This document shows positions 6,841 to 11,790 of a stretch of 11,790 nt of DNA, one piece after another; the first letter of the stretch is position 1, and each line of letters begins with the position of its first letter. Source of the stretch: an uncultured Burkholderiales bacterium (lineage in GTDB: Bacteria; Pseudomonadota; Gammaproteobacteria; Burkholderiales; Burkholderiaceae); the NCBI GenBank assembly GCA_903845315.1, contig CAIMWY010000015.1:1-11790 (forward strand), in the 5' to 3' direction. The notes beneath the pieces are model-generated. The model had not been told where the DNA came from, ran no database searches, and was given only the letters and a program-made list of their open reading frames with translations. The position numbers were made by a program, and so were the translations under genes.

Positions 6841-7044
6841 AGCCAATCGCATGTCCATCCAGGAACTTTGCAATGAAGCGGTTGTGGTCTCCAACCATGA
6901 CCGCCTACTTATGGCCTTTTAGGCATTCCTCGGCATCGCAGGGGAAGGGAGAGGGTTATCCCTGAACCTCAGTTTCGTATAGTCCAAAATTATTGAGCGA
7001 ATGCCGATACCCCACCTATCACCTCACGCAGAAACAAGACATTC
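6841..7044 (+). other. Intergenic region upstream of the liv operon with weak promoter candidates
   Basis: No gene is visible in these 204 bp. Two weak promoter candidates point at livG: TTGAGC (6993-6998) with TATCAC (7017-7022) at 18-bp spacing, and TTATCC (6956-6961) with TATAGT (6978-6983) at 16-bp spacing. A small hairpin AGGG-TTAT-CCCT lies at 6952-6963 after a purine-rich run. I see no convincing terminator for the zinc-ribbon gene and no clear operator. Confidence 0.35.
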
Positions 7045-7812
7045 GTGGACTGCATCCTAGAAACCAAACAACTGACGAAAGAGTTCAAAGGCTTTGTGGC
7101 CGTTGACCAGGTGAACCTGCGCGTCCAACGGGGCACCATCCACGCGCTGATTGGCCCCAACGGTGCGGGCAAGACCACGTGCTTTAACCTGCTGACCAAA
7201 TTTATCCCTCCCACCTCTGGGCAAATTTTGTTGGATGGGCAAGACATCACGCATCTTGCACCCGCCCAAATTGCAAGGTTGGGCGTGATTCGTTCATTTC
7301 AAATTTCCGCCGTCTTTCCCCATTTGACTGTGCTTGAAAATGTGCGCGTCGCTCTGCAGCGACAACTGCACACCTCGTTTCAGTTTTGGACCTCCGAGCG
7401 CTCATTGAACCAACTGAACGATCAGGCCATGTCCCTCTTGACAGAAGTGGACTTGGAAAAGTTTGCCAATCTCAGCGCCGTGGAGTTGAGCTACGGCCGC
7501 AAGCGCGCCTTGGAAATTGCCACCACCCTGGCCATGTCCCCCAAATTGATGTTGCTCGACGAGCCCACCCAGGGCATGGGGCTTGAGGATGTCGATCGCA
7601 TTCGCCAGTTGATCAAGAAGGTGGCAGCGAGTCGCACGGTGCTGATGGTGGAACACAACATGAGTGTTGTGTCCAGCATTGCAGACACCATCACCGTCTT
7701 GCAACGCGGCGCCACCCTCGCTGAGGGGCCCTATGCCGAGGTGTCCAAAAATCCTGCGGTGATCGAAGCCTACATGGGCAGCACCCAGGTCGAACTGGCT
7801 GGAGCACACTGA
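7045..7812 (+). CDS. livG: ABC transporter ATP-binding protein LivG (HAAT family)
   Basis: This 255-aa cytoplasmic ATPase is the first gene of a five-gene importer operon and pairs with LivF on the LivH/LivM permease. All ABC elements are intact: Walker A GPNGAGKTT (37-45, Lys43), Q-loop Gln86 in RSFQIS, signature LSYG (148-151, variant of LSGG), Walker B LMLLDEP (168-174, Glu173) and switch His204 in EHNMS. The C-terminal stretch ending in PAVIEAYMGS is the usual LivG tail. The start is GTG at 7045, which gives the typical N-terminus (MDCILETKQLTKEF). No upstream in-frame ATG exists and the ribosome site is weak. The family imports branched-chain amino acids, but HAAT members also carry amides, urea and aromatic acids, so the substrate is open. 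Confidence 0.93.
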   Translation: MDCILETKQLTKEFKGFVAVDQVNLRVQRGTIHALIGPNGAGKTTCFNLLTKFIPPTSGQILLDGQDITHLAPAQIARLGVIRSFQISAVFPHLTVLENVRVALQRQLHTSFQFWTSERSLNQLNDQAMSLLTEVDLEKFANLSAVELSYGRKRALEIATTLAMSPKLMLLDEPTQGMGLEDVDRIRQLIKKVAASRTVLMVEHNMSVVSSIADTITVLQRGATLAEGPYAEVSKNPAVIEAYMGSTQVELAGAH

Positions 7813-7814
7813 CC

Positions 7815-8516
7815 ATGGCGGCTTGGCTTGAAGTTAAAAACCTGCACGGTTGGTACGGTGAATCCCATGTCTTGCATGGCGTGAATTTTGAAGTTCAGGA
7901 AGGTGAAGTGGTCACGCTGCTGGGTCGCAACGGAGCAGGACGCACCAGCACCCTGCGCGCCATCATGGGGCTGATTGGTATGCGCAAAGGATCAATTCGC
8001 GTGCGAGGCACCGAGACCATTGATTTGCCGCCCCATCGCATTGCAGGCTTAGGTCTGGGCTACTGCCCAGAAGAGCGTGGCATTTTTTCAAGTCTGTCGG
8101 CGCAAGAGAACTTGCTCTTGCCGCCCATCTTGGCGCCTGGCGGCATGAGCTTGGATGACATCTATGCCATGTTCCCCAACCTCAAAGAACGCGCCAACAG
8201 CCAAGGCACGCGTTTGTCGGGCGGTGAGCAACAGATGTTGGCGGTGGCCCGCATCCTGCGCACGGGGGCGAAATTGCTGCTGCTGGACGAGATCTCAGAA
8301 GGCCTGGCGCCCGTCATTGTTCAAAAGCTCGCTGCCATGGTGCAAACCTTGCGTCGGCAGGGCTACACCATCATCATGGTGGAGCAAAACTTCACGTTCG
8401 CAGCGCCTTTGGCGGATCGGTTCTTGGTGATGGAACACGGTCAGGTGATTCAAGAATTCACGCAGTCGGAATTGCCATCTCGCATGGAGCGGCTGCACGA
8501 ATACCTGGGTGTCTAA
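7815..8516 (+). CDS. livF: ABC transporter ATP-binding protein LivF (HAAT family)
   Basis: This 233-aa second ATPase of the importer starts 2 bp after the livG stop, with GGAG (7801-7804) 10 nt upstream. Walker A reads GRNGAGRTS (37-45): the nucleotide-binding Lys is replaced by Arg43. The rest is normal for LivF: PEERGIF (85-91) at the Q-loop, signature LSGGEQQ (134-140), Walker B LLLLDE (154-159, Glu159) followed by ISEGLAP, and EQN (190-192) in place of the switch His. I recall Arg at this Walker A position in other betaproteobacterial LivF proteins, so it may be a lineage trait rather than damage. It probably retains a structural or reduced ATPase role, with LivG supplying the canonical site. 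Confidence 0.93.
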   Translation: MAAWLEVKNLHGWYGESHVLHGVNFEVQEGEVVTLLGRNGAGRTSTLRAIMGLIGMRKGSIRVRGTETIDLPPHRIAGLGLGYCPEERGIFSSLSAQENLLLPPILAPGGMSLDDIYAMFPNLKERANSQGTRLSGGEQQMLAVARILRTGAKLLLLDEISEGLAPVIVQKLAAMVQTLRRQGYTIIMVEQNFTFAAPLADRFLVMEHGQVIQEFTQSELPSRMERLHEYLGV

Positions 8517-8562
8517 GAAAACACTTTGGTTTTTCAAAATAATTTTCAACAGGAGATCCGTC

Positions 8563-9771
8563 ATGAAACTTAAACAACGCATTGCAGCCCTCAGCATCGC
8601 TGGGCTGGGCATGGTGGGCCTGAGCGCCCAGGCGCAGGTGTCAGGCGATGTGATTCGCATTGGCTTCATCACAGACTTGTCAGGCCTGTACGCTGACATT
8701 GACGGTCCAGCGGGTGCAGACGCCATTCGCATGGCCATCGCTGACCTGGGCGGTGCTGTAGCGGGGAAAAAAATTGAGCTCTTGGTGGCCGACCACCAAA
8801 ACAAGCCCGATGTGGCCGCTGCCAAAGCACGCGAGTGGTTTGACACCCAAGGCGTCGACATGCTGGTGGGTGGCACCAACTCTGGCACCGGATTGGCCAT
8901 GGCCAAAGTCGCCCAAGAAAAGAAAAAGCTGTTCATTGCCATTGGCGCCGGCACCTCGGCTTTGACCAACGAGCAATGCAGCCCCTACACGGTTCACTAT
9001 GCCTATGACACGGTGGCACTGGCCAAGGGCACCGGCGGCGCGGTGGTGAAGGCCGGTGGCAAAAGCTGGTATTTCTTGACGGCGGATTACGCCTTTGGCG
9101 CCTCGCTCCAAAACGACACCGCCAACGTGGTCAAAGCCGGCGGTGGAACGGTGTTGGGCGCGGTCAAACACCCCTTGTCAGCCAGCGACTTCTCTTCGTT
9201 CATGCTGCAAGCACAAGGCAGTAAAGCTCAGATCTTGGGACTGGCCAATGCAGGGGGCGACACCATCAACGCCATCAAAGCCGCCAATGAATTTGGCGTC
9301 ACCAAAACGATGAAACTCGCCGGTCTATTGGTGTTCATCAACGACATCCATTCGCTGGGCTTGAAGTCCACCCAAGGCATGTACCTGACCGACAGCTGGT
9401 ACTGGAACAAAGACGCTGAAACGCGTGCTTGGAGCCGTAAGTTCTTTGAGAAGATCAAACGCATGCCTTCTTCCATCCAAGCGGCCAACTATTCTGCGGC
9501 GCTGCAGTACCTGCAAGCAGTCAAAGCCTCGGGCACCGACGACTCGGACAAAGTGTTGGCGCAAATGAAGAAAACCAAAATCAACGACGTCTTCGCCAAA
9601 GGCGGCTACATCCGCGACGATGGACGAATGATCCACGACATGTACTTGATGCAAGTCAAGACGCCAGACAAATCGGTCGAGCCATGGGACTACTACAACG
9701 TGGTGGAAACCATCAAAGGCGACGTGGCCTTCACCACCAAAGCCGAAACCAAGTGCGCTGCTTGGAAATAA
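8563..9771 (+). CDS. ABC transporter periplasmic substrate-binding protein (HAAT family, Peripla_BP_6 type)
   Basis: This 402-aa protein has a clear signal peptide (residues 1-24, MKLKQR basic start, hydrophobic core, probable cleavage after AQA). The mature protein starts VIRIGFITDLSGLYADIDGP, the usual opening of the type I periplasmic-binding fold of LivK relatives. Other family blocks are DHQNKPDVAAAKAREW (77-92), GGTNSGTGLAMAKVA (103-117) and FLTADYAFG. Two Cys, 139 (NEQCSPYT) and 398 (ETKCAAWK), could form a disulfide in the periplasm. ATG 8563 is preceded by AGGAG at 7-nt spacing; an in-frame GTG at 8509 overlaps livF and would bury the signal peptide. It sits between the ATPase and permease genes, so it supplies the substrate for this importer. 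Its ligand cannot be named from sequence. Confidence 0.93.
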   Translation: MKLKQRIAALSIAGLGMVGLSAQAQVSGDVIRIGFITDLSGLYADIDGPAGADAIRMAIADLGGAVAGKKIELLVADHQNKPDVAAAKAREWFDTQGVDMLVGGTNSGTGLAMAKVAQEKKKLFIAIGAGTSALTNEQCSPYTVHYAYDTVALAKGTGGAVVKAGGKSWYFLTADYAFGASLQNDTANVVKAGGGTVLGAVKHPLSASDFSSFMLQAQGSKAQILGLANAGGDTINAIKAANEFGVTKTMKLAGLLVFINDIHSLGLKSTQGMYLTDSWYWNKDAETRAWSRKFFEKIKRMPSSIQAANYSAALQYLQAVKASGTDDSDKVLAQMKKTKINDVFAKGGYIRDDGRMIHDMYLMQVKTPDKSVEPWDYYNVVETIKGDVAFTTKAETKCAAWK

Positions 9772-9791
9772 CCTGAAGCGATTCGCCACCC

Positions 9792-10677
9792 ATGGACATC
9801 TTTGGCATTCCTATTCAAGCCTTTCTGGGCCAGTTGTTGCTGGGCTTAGTCAACGGCTCTTTTTACGCCATGTTGAGCCTTGGGTTGGCGGTGATTTTTG
9901 GTCTCTTGGGCATCGTGAATTTTGCACACGGCGTTTTCTACATGATGGGCGCTTATGTGGCCTTTGTGTCGTTGGATGTGTTCGGGCTCAACTATTGGTT
10001 GGCTCTGCTGCTGGGGCCTTTGCTGGTGGGGCGCTTTGGGCGTGCTGCTGGAACGCACCCTGCTCAAGCACCTGTACAAGATTGACCCCATCTATGGTTT
10101 GTTGCTGACCTTTGGTTTGGCGCTGATTTGTGAAGGCATCTTCAGAGAGTTTTTTGGTGTCTCTGGGCAGTCGTATGCCGTGCCCGAAATGTTGCAAGGC
10201 GCCACCAACTTAGGGTTCATGATCTTGCCCAACTACCGCGCTTGGGTGGTCTTGGCTTCGCTCAGTGTGTGTTTGGGAACTTGGTTTGTGATTGAACGCA
10301 CGCGCCTGGGCTCGTACCTCAGAGCTGGCACAGAAAACCCGCAATTGGTTCAGGCGTTTGGCATCAATGTGCCCTTGATGGTCATGCTGACCTACGGCGC
10401 AGGCTGCGGCTTGGCTGCACTCGCAGGGGTGTTGGCGGCTCCGGTGATTCAAATCAACCCACTCATGGGAAGCAATTTGATCATTGTGGTGTTTGCCGTG
10501 GTGGTCATTGGCGGCATGGGCTCCATCCTAGGCGCGATCATCACCGGCGTGGTGCTCGGCCTGATTGAAGGCTTGACGAAAGTGTTTTATCCAGAAGCGT
10601 CCAACATTGTGGTGTTTGTGATCATGGCCATTGTCTTGATGATTCGTCCTGCCGGACTGTTTGGGAAAGAAGCCTGA
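9792..10677 (+). pseudogene. livH: LivH-type permease gene interrupted by a +1 frameshift
   Basis: This encodes the first membrane subunit of the importer. The start at 9792 gives normal LivH sequence up to LLLGPLLVG (residue 80), then runs out of frame and stops at 10085 (97 aa). The rest continues one frame over as ALGVLLERTLLKHLYKIDPIYG to the TGA at 10675-10677. Removing one G from the GGGG run at 10028-10031 joins the halves into 294 aa, the normal length. Family features on either side are intact: NGSFYAMLSLGLAVIFG (21-37), NFAHG (43-47), LLTFGLALI (104-112), the cytoplasmic loop RAGTENPQLVQAFGIN (177-192) and VVIGGMGS. The gene follows the binding-protein gene by 20 bp and overlaps livM by 1 bp. 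A sequencing error in the homopolymer is at least as likely as a true mutation. If real, the importer lacks a permease. Confidence 0.88.
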
Positions 10678-11639
10678 TGCTCGCCGCAACCACTGCCGCC
10701 CCTACCCGTTTGGCCAGCATCGGTCTGTTGATGTGCCTGGGCTTGTTGATCGCGGCCCCCTACATGGGCGTTTATCCCATCTTCATGATGAAGGCTTTGT
10801 GCTACGCCATGTTTGCCATGGCCTTCAATCTGTTGATGGGGTTCACCGGTCTTCTGTCTTTTGGTCATGCGGCTTTTTTTGGCGTCGCGGGCTACACCAC
10901 AGGTTGGTTGATTCGCTCCGCCGGCTATTCGCCCGAGTTGGGGGTGCTGGTTGGCACCGCGGTCGCAGGCTTGTGTGGCCTGGGCGTTGGACTGCTGGCC
11001 ATTCGCCGCCAAGGCATTTACTTTGCAATGGTCACCTTGGCGATGGCGCAAATGTTTTATTTTGTGTTTTTGCAAGCGCCGTTCACGGGTGGTGAAGATG
11101 GCTTGCAAGGCGTGCCACGCGGACAACTCTTGGGCTTGATCTCTCTGGAAAACGATCTGTCGCTCTACTTTGTTGTGCTGGCCGTATTCGTCGCCCTGTT
11201 TTTGTTTGTCATTCGCATCGTTCATTCACCGTTTGGTCAAGTGCTCAAAGCAATCCGAGAAAACGAGACGCGCGCCATCTCATTGGGCTATGACGTCAAC
11301 AAATACAAACTCATGGCCTTTGTTTTATCCACCACTGCGGCAGGGCTGGCAGGCGCCATGAAAACCTTGGTCTTGGGGTTTGTGACGCTCAACGATGCCC
11401 ATTGGTCGCTGTCGGGCGAGGTGATCTTGATGACCTTGCTCGGTGGCCTAGGGACTTTCGCAGGGCCAGCGCTCGGGGCTTTCACCATCATTGGCTTGCA
11501 AAACTTTTTAGCCGACCAAGTGGGCTCTTGGATCAACGTCATCATCGGCGTGATTTTTGTGCTGTGCGTGGTGGCCTTTCGCCGAGGTTTTATCGGCGAA
11601 CTCAAAGCTTGGCATGCCTCACGCCAACACAGCCGTTAA
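10677..11639 (+). CDS. livM: ABC transporter permease LivM (HAAT family)
   Basis: This 320-aa inner-membrane protein is the second permease subunit. It has multiple hydrophobic segments and typical LivM blocks: FNLLMGFTGLLSFGHAAFFG (50-69), AIRRQGIYFAMVTLAMAQMF (108-127), TGGEDGLQGVPR (137-148) and the conserved cytoplasmic ATPase-contact loop AIRENETRAISLGY (192-205), followed by AFVLSTTAAGLAGAM. The start ATG shares one base with the livH stop (TGATG), and GGGAAAG lies just upstream, so translation is probably coupled. The gene is intact and is the last of the operon. Confidence 0.93.
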   Translation: MLAATTAAPTRLASIGLLMCLGLLIAAPYMGVYPIFMMKALCYAMFAMAFNLLMGFTGLLSFGHAAFFGVAGYTTGWLIRSAGYSPELGVLVGTAVAGLCGLGVGLLAIRRQGIYFAMVTLAMAQMFYFVFLQAPFTGGEDGLQGVPRGQLLGLISLENDLSLYFVVLAVFVALFLFVIRIVHSPFGQVLKAIRENETRAISLGYDVNKYKLMAFVLSTTAAGLAGAMKTLVLGFVTLNDAHWSLSGEVILMTLLGGLGTFAGPALGAFTIIGLQNFLADQVGSWINVIIGVIFVLCVVAFRRGFIGELKAWHASRQHSR

Positions 11640-11790
11640 CAATTTGACCTGTTGCCAAGCTAGCTAGCTGGCTGGCTGGCAATGATGAGCGCTTTCGACC
11701 TTGGCGGCGGCCATGACAGGCGTTGACCGGAACCGTGCACTGCGTGCAGGCCTTTCTCTTCAGCAACACGTTGTTGGCCTTGGCGCTCCA
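11640..11790. other. Intergenic tail with no assignable gene
   Basis: Apart from the repeat at 11652-11682, I can assign nothing in these 151 bp. The minus strand stays open in one frame from the window edge, with short GC-rich sequence of no family I recognise. The 3' end of a convergent gene could begin here, but this is unproven. Confidence 0.3.
11652..11682. repeat. Tetranucleotide repeat inside an inverted repeat downstream of livM
   Basis: TTGCCA (11652-11657) and TGGCAA (11677-11682) are inverted copies flanking AGCT-AGCT-AGCT-GGCT-GGCT-GGC, a run of 4-base units. RNA from it could fold into a hairpin of 6 outer pairs with further internal pairing. No T-run follows, so it is at best a weak or Rho-associated terminator. 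It could also be a slippage-prone microsatellite. Confidence 0.45.

Noticed and set aside
6841..6930. Possible remnant of a minus-strand coding sequence after the zinc-ribbon gene
   Set aside because: Only about 30 codons are open, with no start signal and no similarity I can recognise.
6952..6963. AGGG-TTAT-CCCT hairpin as a terminator of the zinc-ribbon gene
   Set aside because: The stem is only 4 bp and no T-run follows.
8509..8562. Upstream extension of the binding-protein gene
   Set aside because: It overlaps livF, and it would place 18 residues before a clear signal peptide that has its own AGGAG site.
8295..8969. Minus-strand open frame of 224 codons across the livF/binding-protein junction
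   Set aside because: It spans two clear genes on the other strand and its translation shows no recognisable domain.
1..11790. CRISPR array, tRNA/rRNA genes, insertion sequence or phage genes
   Set aside because: I saw no regularly spaced repeats, no tRNA-like cloverleaf, no rRNA sequence, no transposase or integrase motifs and no flanking terminal inverted repeats.

Overview
The window looks like a chromosomal segment of a betaproteobacterium, most likely Burkholderiales and close to Comamonadaceae. This rests on gene content and codon use, not on a marker gene. An orphan Bug-type tripartite tricarboxylate transporter (TTT) binding protein paired with an IclR regulator is typical of that group, and the core genes are GC-rich. 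Two stretches are visibly AT-richer: the truncated gene at the left edge and the zinc-ribbon gene near 5.8-6.8 kb.

Left part (1-2467). The 3' end of an unrecognised gene (1-645, +) runs convergently into a minus-strand pair, a Bug/TctC-type solute-binding protein (2467 to 1487) followed by an IclR-family regulator (1455 to 673). A 347-bp divergent intergenic region (2468-2814) follows. It holds two near-identical palindromic 17-mers, each 14 bp upstream of a TTGACA-18 bp-TAG(G/T)AT promoter, one facing each way. This is a well-supported divergent regulatory region, and the IclR protein is the obvious candidate to bind it.

Centre (2815-5680, +). Two paralogous PuuE-like proteins of the polysaccharide-deacetylase fold are followed, with an ATGA stop/start overlap, by a signal-peptide-less L-asparaginase-family amidohydrolase. 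With the divergent binding protein and regulator, this reads as one small catabolic regulon. My inference is that a cyclic amide, imide or ureide is opened by the PuuE-like enzymes and the resulting half-amide is hydrolysed by the asparaginase homologue, releasing ammonia. The substrate is unknown.

Right part (5761-11639, +). A stand-alone double zinc-ribbon protein of unknown function separates the amidohydrolase genes from a complete branched-chain-amino-acid-type (HAAT) ABC importer operon: livG, livF, a periplasmic binding protein, livH and livM. livH is broken by a single extra G in a GGGG run (10028-10031). All its neighbours are intact, so this is either a sequencing error or a very recent lesion. 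LivF carries Arg instead of Lys in its Walker A motif. The last 151 bp hold a tetranucleotide-repeat/inverted-repeat element and no gene I can name.
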